Shown here in pieces: positions 37,101 through 43,908 of a DNA stretch of 64,000 bases. This DNA comes from CAZAPG01 sp964486935 (GTDB lineage Bacteria; Chloroflexota; Anaerolineae; 4572-78; J111), in the NCBI GenBank assembly GCA_964486935.1, contig CAZAPG010000036.1, positions 6,227 to 70,226 on the forward strand, read 5' to 3'. Position 1 is the first letter of the stretch. Every line of letters starts with the position of its first letter. Made by a program: the position numbers and the translations under genes. The notes under the pieces are model-generated. The model made no database searches. It had not been told where the DNA came from and saw nothing but the letters and a program-made list of their open reading frames with translations.

Positions 37101-37254
37101 GGAGCCGTTGGTGCTGGGGCTGGCGGGCAGCATGGCCGTTTTTTTGAGCCACGGCTTCATTGACAACGCCTACTTTCTGGTTGATCTGGCCTACATCTTT
37201 TTTTTGAGCGCCGGCATTGCGCAACGTTTGGCCGAATGTGAGGCGTCCCTATAA
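34168..37254 (+). CDS. Glycosidase-like domain fused to O-antigen ligase/polymerase-like membrane protein
   Basis: About 1028 residues from ATG 34168 (MTHHSHYR), preferred because the longer frame begins upstream of a palindrome. An N-terminal signal anchor (LIFFGITFALALIALGYF) leads to an external TIM-barrel-like domain. YYQIWHEPNLSANWG carries Glu170. The strand PIWATAFGW has Ala290 where the relative at 27596-30919 has its nucleophile Glu; the distance between the two sites is 120 residues in both. A beta-domain and about twelve membrane segments follow (about 500-1020). The long periplasmic-loop motif GFFRLKLWQASLNMLSDYW and SHPHNIILDYG are Wzy/WaaL-like. It probably binds glycan through the dead barrel and ligates or polymerises lipid-linked sugars. 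Confidence 0.85.
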   Translation: MTHHSHYRLIFFGITFALALIALGYFAGQSGQSDSPSPANFLAADKGYGLTIDLTQYDDETLAHTLADLRQNGLLWLRQPFLWSQIEPAPGQFNWDPLDRILAAVERNNVAAAGQPFKLIAVLHTSPRWARPLHTPATTPPTQAGDFGRFARAFARRYAQQIDYYQIWHEPNLSANWGQAHVDAPAYAHLLREAALNIRQADASALILSAALAPTLENGPLNLNELDYLDRLYQAKANRWFDIVAGQPYGFDFDPSAPPTPNTLNFRRLELMRHVMLNNGDADTPIWATAFGWNALPANWSGRPSPWRDDQTRTDPPEAQAQRTAAGLAFARQNWPWLGPALAIRWDSAGLSKDDPAAGFALSETPLLGAFRSAAAGPIAAAGRYPANHPSGRYSPGWRTALTLADIPRHEPRTLTITFAGTRLDLMLNRGPYRGYLWVTVDDQPANALPQNSQGRSYVVLYDPLRQSASVTLAQNLAPGPHQAVIEAEGGWGQWAIAGWIVSNSPSNQTAQAGLLLAGAIAGLSGLELGRQVWPQLTGATRRVVPLLYRRKLSAGRFALPGETAQVVATFTLAIAFYLAPDGLAMGLLLPLAIAILCRPDLGLALIAFSLSFFQAPKQLPIGPFLLTETTLLLTAAGFGLKGLAHRQFLISNRQSLIANAKSSDWAALALLVSGYISTLAAPNFGVSMFEWRMVVLGPVVYYFLVRLGRDYGPPAAGNKPTPPRRWAWRLIDVFVAGGVLHAAIALYGYFWGDQFVAAEGARRALSPVYASPNNLSLFLGRVWPILLAVILSPRPETPQTNLRRGLYGCGLVIVGAALYLTFSKGALLVGLPAALIVMALFYLWRFRRGQWRRMVVIMAGSLGVIILALIPLGQTERFRSLFSFSQGSTGFFRLKLWQASLNMLSDYWPLGVGLDNFLYQYRTRYILPEAWQEPNLSHPHNIILDYGVRLGFGGVIILLWQQGAFWMAAWRLYQKLPEPLVLGLAGSMAVFLSHGFIDNAYFLVDLAYIFFLSAGIAQRLAECEASL

Positions 37255-37355
37255 CCTGTAGTTTTTGGCACGGATTTACGCCGGGCTTTTCAGATAGGGC
37301 GCTTCAGACTATAATACAACCCCCATCCAGGATATAACGGAAAGGAACCGCAACA

Positions 37356-38162
37356 ATGCCTCATTACATTTGTAAAACCTGCGGCACTCAATTTGCTGCT
37401 TCAGACCAACCGCCCGCCCATTGCCTTATCTGTGAAGATGAACGGCAGTATGTAGGCTGGGAAGGCCAACAGTGGACAACCTTACCCGCGTTGCAAAAAG
37501 ATTACCACAACGTCATCAAACCGGAGGAGCCAAAGCTGACCGGCATTGGCACGCACCCAACATTTGCCATTGGCCAGCGGGCGCTGTTGGTGCAAACGCC
37601 CGGCGGAAACGTGCTGTGGGATTGCATCAGCCTGATTGACGAGCCGACCATCGCGGCGGTGAAGGCGCTGGGTGGAATTTCGGCCATCGCCATTTCGCAC
37701 CCCCACTACTACTCCTCGATGGTGGAGTGGAGCCACGCTTTTGACGCGCCCATCTACCTGCACCAGGCCGACCGGCAATGGGTTATGCGGCCCGACCCGT
37801 CTATTGAATTTTGGGCAGGGGAGACGAAATCTCTGGGCGAGGGATTGACTCTGATTCGCTGCGGCGGGCACTTTGCCGGCGGAACGGTGCTGCACTGGGC
37901 GGCGGGCGCAGAGGGGCAGGGTGTTCTGTTAAGCGGGGATATTTTGACGGTGGTATCCGACCGGCGATACTTGAGTTTTATGTACAGTTATCCCAATTTA
38001 ATTCCGCTGCCGGCCCAAACAGTACGCCGCATTGCCGCAGCGGTGGAGCCGTATCAGTTTGAGCGCATTTACGGGGCCTGGTGGGAGCGGGTCGTGCAAT
38101 CAGATGCGAAAGCGGCGGTGGACCGGTCGGCCCAGCGTTACATTGCCGCGCTCGAGGGATAG
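37356..38162 (+). CDS. Metallo-beta-lactamase-fold protein with N-terminal zinc ribbon
   Basis: 268 residues. The first 30 residues form a rubredoxin-like ribbon, YICKTCGTQF and HCLICEDE. The remainder resembles the MBL fold: LVQTPGGNVLWDCI, then ISHPHYYSSMVEW in the place of HxHxDH, RCGGHFAGGTVLHW with a ligand-like His, and LLSGDILTV with the bridging Asp. The first motif lacks the usual Asp-His, so metal binding is altered or mononuclear. The substrate is unknown. TATAAT at 37310-37315 and AAAGGAA before the ATG mark its own unit. Confidence 0.82.
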   Translation: MPHYICKTCGTQFAASDQPPAHCLICEDERQYVGWEGQQWTTLPALQKDYHNVIKPEEPKLTGIGTHPTFAIGQRALLVQTPGGNVLWDCISLIDEPTIAAVKALGGISAIAISHPHYYSSMVEWSHAFDAPIYLHQADRQWVMRPDPSIEFWAGETKSLGEGLTLIRCGGHFAGGTVLHWAAGAEGQGVLLSGDILTVVSDRRYLSFMYSYPNLIPLPAQTVRRIAAAVEPYQFERIYGAWWERVVQSDAKAAVDRSAQRYIAALEG

Positions 38163-38165
38163 ACA

Positions 38166-38194
38166 GAAAAAGCCCTACCGGAAGATGGTAGGGC
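38166..38194 (-). terminator. Terminator for tRNA-Arg
   Basis: GCCCTACC (38172-38179) and GGTAGGGC (38187-38194) form an 8-bp stem with a 7-base loop. On the minus strand it is followed by TTTTT, so it ends the tRNA transcript. Confidence 0.8.
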
Positions 38195-38238
38195 CTTGGC
38201 AAGATAAGATTCCAAAAGCTGAGTTAATTTGGGTAAAG

Positions 38239-38310
38239 TACCCCCGGGGCGACTCGAACGCCCGCACATGGCTCCGGAGGCCACTGCTCTATCCACTGAG
38301 CTACGGGGGC
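38239..38310 (-). tRNA. tRNA-Arg (anticodon CCG)
   Basis: A 72-base cloverleaf on the minus strand. Acceptor GCCCCCG pairs with CGGGGGT (first pair G-U), with discriminator A. The D arm is GCTC-AGTGGATA-GAGC. The anticodon stem GTGGC/GCCAT encloses loop CTCCGGA with anticodon CCG, reading CGG. The T arm is GGGCG-TTCGAGT-CGCCC. CCA is not encoded. Confidence 0.96.
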
Positions 38311-38325
38311 TGGTTTATTCAAAAT

Positions 38326-38354
38326 AGTTTAGCACAATTTATAGTGAATCGCAA
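38326..38354 (-). promoter_or_regulatory. Promoter for tRNA-Arg
   Basis: On the minus strand TTGCGA (38349-38354) and TAAACT (38326-38331) are 17 bases apart, and the -10 lies 15 bases before the mature tRNA 5' end. Confidence 0.55.
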
Positions 38355-38391
38355 AGTATACCGGAATTTAATTTGGCCCTTAATCGACTTT

Positions 38392-39174
38392 ATGCTAGAC
38401 TGCTGTGTTTGGATTAAGCGCTTTTCAGGCACGAGGTATACTATTTTGCAACCGCTATCAACAGCGTCTCTATGGCGCGTATTTACCATTTTATTAGCCG
38501 GATTAACCCTGGGCTGCTCATTGCTGTCTCGGCTGCCGCTGGCGGGAGAAGAAGCGCGGGTTGCTCCCACGCGCACCCCCTTTCCTACCTTTACCTCCAC
38601 CCCTCCGGTTGAACAGCCAACTATTGTAATTCCACCCACACCCACGGAAACGCCGGTTCCGCCAACGCCAACACCGCCGCCTGCCCAACAAGACCCCCCC
38701 GCCGAACCCGCTCCCCCGGAACCGGAACCCACGGCTACCAACACGCCGGTACCGCCGCCCACCGAGCCTCCCCCGCCGCCGCCCACCGAACCTCCCCCGC
38801 CGGCTGAGCCTCCGCCCGCCCAACCGGGAGTGGGGGCCAACGGAATTATTGGCAAATTAGAGTTTAGAGACGGGCGAAATGTTTACGGCGTGGGCGAAAA
38901 GGTTTTTGTAAGAATAGAAGCTTCCACCGAAACCGGAACCGGTCAAAAACCATTTGGCGTATTGGGGTTGACCACCAGCACCGGCAACTTTCAAACCAGT
39001 TGGAGCAACGGCACTATCGACGGCGTTTTCAGGCATGAAGATGGCGTGGATTTTTCCGCACCCGGCACGCACAAAATCTGGCTGTCTATCTGCTTTTCCA
39101 GCATCGAGGTGTGCCAGGGAGCAGATGGCAACTGGGAGCGTTTTGAACCCGGGCTGGATGTTATTATTCAATAG
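38392..39174 (+). CDS. Proline-rich lipoprotein of unknown function
   Basis: About 260 residues from ATG 38392, chosen because the longer frame would run through the tRNA gene. A hydrophobic segment with lipobox LTLGC predicts a lipid anchor (Cys at about 43; a TTG start at 38452 would shorten the leader to a more usual length). Residues 60-155 are a Pro/Thr/Glu-rich tether of TPTP and EPPPPPP type. The C-terminal domain (about 160-260), with FRDGRNVYGVGEKVFVRIE and two Cys (ICFSS, EVCQG), is probably a beta-sandwich. I do not recognise the domain. The ppk2-like gene follows after 9 bases. Confidence 0.75.
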   Translation: MLDCCVWIKRFSGTRYTILQPLSTASLWRVFTILLAGLTLGCSLLSRLPLAGEEARVAPTRTPFPTFTSTPPVEQPTIVIPPTPTETPVPPTPTPPPAQQDPPAEPAPPEPEPTATNTPVPPPTEPPPPPPTEPPPPAEPPPAQPGVGANGIIGKLEFRDGRNVYGVGEKVFVRIEASTETGTGQKPFGVLGLTTSTGNFQTSWSNGTIDGVFRHEDGVDFSAPGTHKIWLSICFSSIEVCQGADGNWERFEPGLDVIIQ

Positions 39175-39183
39175 GAGTCTCCC

Positions 39184-39984
39184 ATGTCTATTATTAAAGT
39201 AAATCCGGGTCAAAAAATAAAATTAAAAGATATTGACCCCAACGATACCGGCCAAATAAAAAACAAGCGGGAAGCCAAAACCCTGCTGGCCTCAAACATC
39301 GAGCGGATGGCCGAATTGCAAAATGTTCTCTATGCCGAGGGCAAACATGCCTTGCTAATTGTGTTGCAGGCTATGGATGCCGGCGGCAAAGATGGCACCA
39401 TTCGCAGCATTATGAGCGGGGTCAACCCCCAGGGGGTGCGGGTCACCAGTTTCAAAAAACCCACCGAAGAAGAGCTGGCCCACGATTTTTTATGGCGCAT
39501 CCACAAAGCAGCGCCCCCCAGGGGTATGATTGGCATTTTCAATCGCTCTCATTATGAAGACGTGCTGATTGTGCGCGTCCACAAACTGGCCCCTAAAAAA
39601 GTGTGGCAGGCGCGCTACGGGCATATTAACAATTTTGAGAGTCTGCTGACCGATAGCGGCGTGACAATTCTTAAATTTTACCTGCACATTTCAAAAGAGG
39701 AACAAAAAGAGCGTTTTGAGGCCCGGTTGGAACAACCCCACAAACGCTGGAAGTTCAACCCGGCTGATTTAAATGAACGCGCCCTGTGGGATGATTACAT
39801 GCAGGCTTTTGAAGATGCCTTCAACCGGTGCAGCAGCGAGGCCGCGCCGTGGTACATTGTGCCGGCTAACAAGAAATGGTATCGCAACCTGGTTATTGCC
39901 AAAACCATCGTCAACACCCTGGAAGGTTTAAAGCTAAAGTATCCGCAACCAGCCGAGGGTCTCGATAATATGGTGATTGAATAA
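39184..39984 (+). CDS. PPK2 family polyphosphate kinase
   Basis: 266 residues, normal for single-domain PPK2. Walker A is MDAGGKDGT (64-72), and the lid/Walker B region is IGIFNRSHYEDVLIVRVHKL (116-135). FYLHISKEEQKERFEARL and APWYIVPANKKWYRNLVI are typical. It uses polyphosphate to phosphorylate nucleotides or the reverse; AMP- versus ADP-preference is not clear from motifs. The ATG has AGGAG at 39173-39177, overlapping the stop of the upstream lipoprotein gene, which suggests translational coupling. Confidence 0.95.
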   Translation: MSIIKVNPGQKIKLKDIDPNDTGQIKNKREAKTLLASNIERMAELQNVLYAEGKHALLIVLQAMDAGGKDGTIRSIMSGVNPQGVRVTSFKKPTEEELAHDFLWRIHKAAPPRGMIGIFNRSHYEDVLIVRVHKLAPKKVWQARYGHINNFESLLTDSGVTILKFYLHISKEEQKERFEARLEQPHKRWKFNPADLNERALWDDYMQAFEDAFNRCSSEAAPWYIVPANKKWYRNLVIAKTIVNTLEGLKLKYPQPAEGLDNMVIE

Positions 39985-40146
39985 CCCAAACAAATTATGC
40001 GATAAATTTCCGGCTGCTGTTGCTAATCTGCGGGCAACGTGTTAACATTGAGCTAACCATTTATCACGAGCGCGCAACTCGCGCCTTTGCCAATAAGTAG
40101 TTCCCAACCCCTGGCCTGCTGGCCTAATTACATCAGGAGTACTTGG

Positions 40147-40719
40147 GTGGACCGTCAAGAAGCGTTAGAGAAAATAGCCTGGCATCGCCTTAAAAAATTG
40201 ACCCGCGAGGAAGCAACAGAATTAATTTACGAGTTCTTTAAAGAACCGCTCAAACCCAGTTTGCGAAATAAATTAAATATCACGGCCATTTTGCAATGGG
40301 AAACCCACGAACCGCCGGCAGACCTGAAGCCGGGCAATCCAATTTATCGGCCTGTGTTGATAGAAAAAATGAAAAAATCGTTTCGGGGCGCTACCAATGA
40401 ATATCTGGCCGAATATCTGCGTACGGTTGTGAATATTCATGTTGAGCAGGTGGAAGGTAATTTACCCGGCTGGCTTCCCTGCCCGGTGTGCGGGCATCAC
40501 ACGTTTGAAATTGTTGGCGATTGGGATATTTGCCCCGTGTGCGGCTGGAACAGCGACCCCGTACAAGAGGCCATGCACGATGACCCGACCGGCGCCAACG
40601 GCATCAGCCTCAATCAGGCGCGCAAAAATTTTCAGGCTTTTGGGGCCATCACTCAAGAAAAATTGGCCGAACTTGACCCCGAAGAGAAACAGAAATACCC
40701 CCGCTCAAATACGCAATAA
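40147..40719 (+). CDS. CPCC-type cysteine-rich domain protein
   Basis: About 190 residues from GTG 40147, chosen because AGGAGT (40135-40140) is 6 bases upstream and the product begins (M)DRQEALEKIAWHRLKKL, a common start in this family. The N-terminal 110 residues are helical with no known motif. The C-terminal zinc-binding domain reads PCPVCGHHTFEIVGDWDICP with VCGWNSDPVQ, and NGISLNQARKNFQAFGAI follows. Function is unknown; such domains often accompany toxin-immunity or stress proteins. A shared bidirectional terminator follows. Confidence 0.85.
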   Translation: MDRQEALEKIAWHRLKKLTREEATELIYEFFKEPLKPSLRNKLNITAILQWETHEPPADLKPGNPIYRPVLIEKMKKSFRGATNEYLAEYLRTVVNIHVEQVEGNLPGWLPCPVCGHHTFEIVGDWDICPVCGWNSDPVQEAMHDDPTGANGISLNQARKNFQAFGAITQEKLAELDPEEKQKYPRSNTQ

Positions 40720-40720
40720 A

Positions 40721-40751
40721 AAAGGGCGACATCAATTAAATGCCGCCCTTT
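40721..40751. terminator. Bidirectional terminator
   Basis: AAAGGGCGACAT (40721-40732) and ATGCCGCCCTTT (40740-40751) pair with one mismatch. A-run and T-run flanks serve both the CPCC gene and the small ORF on the other strand. Confidence 0.85.
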
Positions 40752-40796
40752 TATTTTGTTAAATAGGGTCAGGTAACTGCAAAATTCATTTAAGCT

Positions 40797-40976
40797 TTAT
40801 CGACCTACCGATTCCGCCAGTAGAGCCAGGAGAGCAATAATCCCCCCTCCCAGTAAGGCATACGCTGCCAGCACTAACAGCACCAACAAGCCTAACAACA
40901 AACGTTTTACGGAACGAGGCCACATGTACATGGGAGGTATAGATGCCGATGGGCGAAACACAACTGGTAATTGCAT
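40797..40976 (-). CDS. Small membrane protein (59 residues)
   Basis: ATG at 40974-40976, stop TAA at 40797-40799. The product starts MQLPVVFRPSASIPPMYMWP, then a basic SVKR and a long hydrophobic stretch LLLGLLVLLVLAAYALLGG, IIALLALLAE, and ends SVGR. One or two membrane spans are likely. GAGAGG lies 8 bases before the start, a promoter (TTCACA-17-TATAAT) about 60 bases upstream, and the shared terminator downstream, so the transcription unit is complete. The sequence is not recognised. It explains part of the otherwise empty 40758-41292 gap; the remainder (41065-41292) shows no gene. Confidence 0.7.
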   Translation of the reverse strand: MQLPVVFRPSASIPPMYMWPRSVKRLLLGLLVLLVLAAYALLGGGIIALLALLAESVGR

Positions 40977-41035
40977 GAATATACCCTCTCCTGATTATAA
41001 TAAAAAAATAAAATTTTAAGGTAAATGATGCCTGT

Positions 41036-41064
41036 ATTATATCATATATTTAAAGACTTGTGAA
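41036..41064 (-). promoter_or_regulatory. Promoter for the 59-residue membrane protein
   Basis: On the minus strand TTCACA (41059-41064) and TATAAT (41036-41041) are 17 bases apart. Confidence 0.6.
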
Positions 41065-41292
41065 GATAAAATTTGACAAAAAACAAAATTTGTATCTAAT
41101 CACAACCTTAAACTTTTACCGTGCGAAACTATCCCTGCTTTCCTGTTTATAACAACCCCTCTGGCCCCAAAACGTTGCGCCTGTTCTCCAAGGAGTCCCC
41201 CCAAAAATCCCGTTTTCGTCATCGGTGGCGCGCTAACGGTGGTAATAATTCCTGTCAAAAACAGTATTTTTTGGAATACTAAGGAAGCGGTA

Positions 41293-41946
41293 ATGATGCC
41301 CCGAGCGATGATTCAAGAAACCATCTCCACCGAAAGCGCCCGGCGTTTTTATAACTGGCTAGGCGCCGGCCACGACCGGGCCGAATTTTACGAGAGCAAG
41401 GCTAAAAATTTGGCGCTGCAACGGCTGGAGTTGGCCGCAGGCCAGCACGTGCTCAATGTGGGCGTCGGAACGGGCAAAATTCACCAACAACTTAAAGCCG
41501 CCATTGCGCCCAACGGCCTTGCCTTTGGGTTAGATATTTCAACAGTAATGCTGCGGTTGAGCCAGGCTCGCACCGGCTGCCCGCTTTGCCAGGCCAATGC
41601 CCGGCGCCTACCTTTTGCCACGCATAGTTTTGACCGCCTGATTTCCACCTTTGTTTTAGATTTGCTGCCGCTGCGCCACCTGCCCGGCCTGCTGGTCAAT
41701 TTCAAACGGGTGCTCAAACCCGGAGGGCGAATGGTGCTGGTCTCCCTGACTGAAGGAGTGACCGCATCGAGCCGGTTGCTGGTAGGCTTGTGGAAAATAA
41801 CCTATGCCATCAGCCCGATTGCCTGTGGCGGCTGTCGCCCGTTGCAACTGGAGGCACTGGTTCAACGGGCCGGGTTCAGTGCAATTCAACGAGAGGTAGT
41901 GGTTCAAGCAGGCATCCCCAGCGAGGTGATAACCGCAACCTGCTAG
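41293..41946 (+). CDS. Class I SAM-dependent methyltransferase
   Basis: About 217 residues from ATG 41293, which has AAGGA at 41281-41285; the upstream ATG at 41239 lacks a site. Motif I is VLNVGVGTGKIHQQL (Val-Gly rather than Asp-Leu-Gly), then LDISTVMLRLSQ and the post-motif FDRLISTFVLDLLP. Motif III is RVLKPGGRMVLVSL, similar to UbiE-type enzymes. The N-terminal RRFYNWLGAGHDRAEFYESK is typical of small-molecule or lipid methyltransferases. The substrate is unknown. It stands alone between the small ORF and the WYL-like gene. Confidence 0.9.
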   Translation: MMPRAMIQETISTESARRFYNWLGAGHDRAEFYESKAKNLALQRLELAAGQHVLNVGVGTGKIHQQLKAAIAPNGLAFGLDISTVMLRLSQARTGCPLCQANARRLPFATHSFDRLISTFVLDLLPLRHLPGLLVNFKRVLKPGGRMVLVSLTEGVTASSRLLVGLWKITYAISPIACGGCRPLQLEALVQRAGFSAIQREVVVQAGIPSEVITATC

Positions 41947-42012
41947 TTAACTTGCAACGCCGCCCACTGCATTGTACTATGATTAACATAGACATCCGGC
42001 CCAGGAGCAACC

Positions 42013-42738
42013 ATGACAAATCAAGATAATATATCTTCAATTAATGATGAGATGGATGCAGAGCGGCAACCCTTGCACGTGTGGATGCCCACGGTGCTGC
42101 TTAAGTTTCTGGTTTTTTTGGCCTTTGCTTTTGTAATTTTTCAGGCTATTACCGGCCAGCAGGATTTAAGCAGCAACCGGCTGTGGGCTACAGTTGCCGG
42201 CATGGTGGGGCTGTTGCTGCTGCTGGCTATCGACCGGCTGACCAGCCTGCGCGTCTCGGCCACGGGGGTTGAGGCGACTTTAACCCAATTCAAGGTGCAG
42301 GCTATGGCAGAAATCGACTCGCTGGACAACCGCGAAGCCGCCGAGATGGCTCGCGCTCAAATATTGCAGGCCAAAAATCCGGCCCAAATAGAGGCGGCCC
42401 GCACCATGGCGGTCGAGTTGAATGTCAACCAGATTATTGACCAGGTGGAAGAGGCCATTCAGCAAAAGCGCAAGCTGTACATTCGCTACCGCCCGGACCC
42501 CAAAGGGTCAATTGAAACTTATACGTGCGCGCCGCTGGATGTTAAACCCGGCAGAACATCGGCCACCAAAGCCAATGATTACCTGTGGGTCTATTCCGAT
42601 GAGCATGGACGCCCCATCAGTTTGCGGCTGGGTAAAGTGCAGGGCGTGGAAATGAGTCAGGAAACTTTTGACCCGGAAGAGGTAATGAAAAGCTGGAAAA
42701 CCAAAAACATTGAGTGGAATTTAGCCAGAGATTGGTAA
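42013..42738 (+). CDS. Membrane protein with C-terminal WYL-like domain
   Basis: 241 residues. Two membrane segments (VLLKFLVFLAFAFVIFQAI and WATVAGMVGLLLLLAI) near the N-terminus are followed by a helical linker (about 80-150). A small beta-domain begins KLYIRYRPDPKGSIETYTCA and continues with PLDVKPGRTSATKANDYLWV, RPISLRLGKVQGVEM and FDPEEV. The order of strands resembles WYL domains, which bind nucleotides or other ligands and are usually found in transcription regulators, not membrane proteins. The assignment is by pattern only. The gene converges with the pentapeptide gene 8 bases away. Confidence 0.65.
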   Translation: MTNQDNISSINDEMDAERQPLHVWMPTVLLKFLVFLAFAFVIFQAITGQQDLSSNRLWATVAGMVGLLLLLAIDRLTSLRVSATGVEATLTQFKVQAMAEIDSLDNREAAEMARAQILQAKNPAQIEAARTMAVELNVNQIIDQVEEAIQQKRKLYIRYRPDPKGSIETYTCAPLDVKPGRTSATKANDYLWVYSDEHGRPISLRLGKVQGVEMSQETFDPEEVMKSWKTKNIEWNLARDW

Positions 42739-42746
42739 AAGTAAAT

Positions 42747-43418
42747 TTAATCCTGGGGCTGGTTAAAGCGAGTGGCCCCTTTTTCTTTAATAAATGTTTC
42801 GGCCAGCTTTTCCAGCAGGCCCCGCCTCACCCGGATGGCTCCGGCAGCCACGGGGTCAAATTCAGAGGGCCATTCGGTTTGCCGATTATAAATAGCTTTA
42901 GTCAGGTTGGCTTTGTGCAGGTGGGCCATTTGCAGGTTGGCGCCACGCAGGTCGGCCCCGCTCAAATCAGCTTCGCGCAGGTCGGCTTCGCTCAGGTTGG
43001 CCCCGCGCAAGTCGGCGCGGTTCAGGTGAGACTCGCTCAGGTTGGCCTCGCGCAGATTAATGCCGCTCAAATTAGTTTCGGTTAAAATAGCGCAAAACAA
43101 ATCGGCTGCGCTCAGGTTGGCCGCGCTCAGGTTGGCCCGGCTTAAATTGGCCAGCCGCAAATTGGCAAACACCAGGTTACATTTGCTTAGATTGGCCTGC
43201 TGCAAGTCTGCTTTTATGAGGTTGGCAAACACCATTTCCGCTTCGCGCAGGTCGGCATTGGCCAGGTTTACCTGATACAGGTCGGCTTCGGCCAGATTGG
43301 CGGCGTACAGACTCAATCCGTTTAGGTCGGCCCCGCTCAAATTGGTGCGGCGTAAATCCGGTTTTTGGCTTTGGCTGCGCGCCTCTTGAACAAGACGTAG
43401 AACATCTTCCCGCTTCAT
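42747..43418 (-). CDS. Pentapeptide-repeat protein
   Basis: 223 residues. From about 20 to 185 it is a run of about 30 A(D/N)LxX units, for example GADLNGLSLYAANLAEADLY and QVNLANADLREAEMV, predicting a right-handed quadrilateral beta-helix. The C-terminal cap YNRQTEWPSEFDPVAAGAIR matches that of the flavodoxin fusion at 2637-3725. The last 30 residues are charged. No signal peptide. Function unknown; some such proteins mimic DNA or serve as scaffolds. The conserved cap in two otherwise different proteins suggests a common docking or folding role. Confidence 0.9.
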   Translation of the reverse strand: MKREDVLRLVQEARSQSQKPDLRRTNLSGADLNGLSLYAANLAEADLYQVNLANADLREAEMVFANLIKADLQQANLSKCNLVFANLRLANLSRANLSAANLSAADLFCAILTETNLSGINLREANLSESHLNRADLRGANLSEADLREADLSGADLRGANLQMAHLHKANLTKAIYNRQTEWPSEFDPVAAGAIRVRRGLLEKLAETFIKEKGATRFNQPQD

Positions 43419-43493
43419 GACGCTTCCAAAATTTTGTTAAATTTTGCCCCCACAAGTCATTGTAACGGATTTAACGGTTTTAGCAATGTGCTG

Positions 43494-43613
43494 TTAATTA
43501 TTTTCATCATCGCTGCTGTTTTGGGAATTGCCGGGGTCTCTGGTCATTAAAAAAATGTAAACCGTTGAGGCGCTGATAATAAAAACAAAAACCCAAAAGC
43601 CTTCCAGTTCCAT
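43494..43613 (-). CDS. Putative 39-residue single-span membrane peptide
   Basis: ATG at 43611-43613, TAA at 43494-43496. The product begins MELEGFWVFVFIISASTVYI, then FLMTRDPGNSQNSSDDENN. It has one membrane span with a polar, acidic tail. It lies 75 bases upstream of the pentapeptide gene on the same strand. The ribosome site is weak (GGATG 9 bases before the ATG), so expression is uncertain. The flanking sequence 43614-43695 shows nothing else. Confidence 0.45.
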   Translation of the reverse strand: MELEGFWVFVFIISASTVYIFLMTRDPGNSQNSSDDENN

Positions 43614-43707
43614 AATTTTTCATCCAAAAAGGTGAAGGTTGTTTGGCCCAATGCGTATAACTATATGCGGTGGCAAGACCACGCTAATTGTGAGAAGGAG
43701 GATGACG

Positions 43708-43908
43708 ATGCAAAAATTAATTGCGTTTATCAACTGGTCAAACAAAAATGAGCGGCAGGAAAACAAGCACGACACCTCACAAACCCGCCCCATTCATGCC
43801 GGCGCGCCTAACCCCCGGCGCAATTTTCAGGATGATACCCGCCCAAGTTATCGCATTGGCAAACACAGCCCCGCCGATATTCAGCGAGCCATTGACCTGG
43901 CCGGCTAA
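43708..43908 (+). CDS. Hypothetical 66-residue protein
   Basis: Start ATG 43708 follows AAGGAG (43695-43700) by 7 bases; another ATG at 43702 is too close. The product begins MQKLIAFINWSNKNERQENK and is hydrophilic, with a late PSYRIGKHSPADIQRAIDLA. No known domain. The strong ribosome site favours a real gene. Its stop overlaps by 4 bp the end of the convergent MetE-like gene. Confidence 0.55.
   Translation: MQKLIAFINWSNKNERQENKHDTSQTRPIHAGAPNPRRNFQDDTRPSYRIGKHSPADIQRAIDLAG

Noticed and set aside
38032..38391. Upstream extension of the Pro-rich lipoprotein frame
   Set aside because: It would run through the end of the MBL gene and through tRNA-Arg on the other strand; a start after the tRNA restores a signal peptide.
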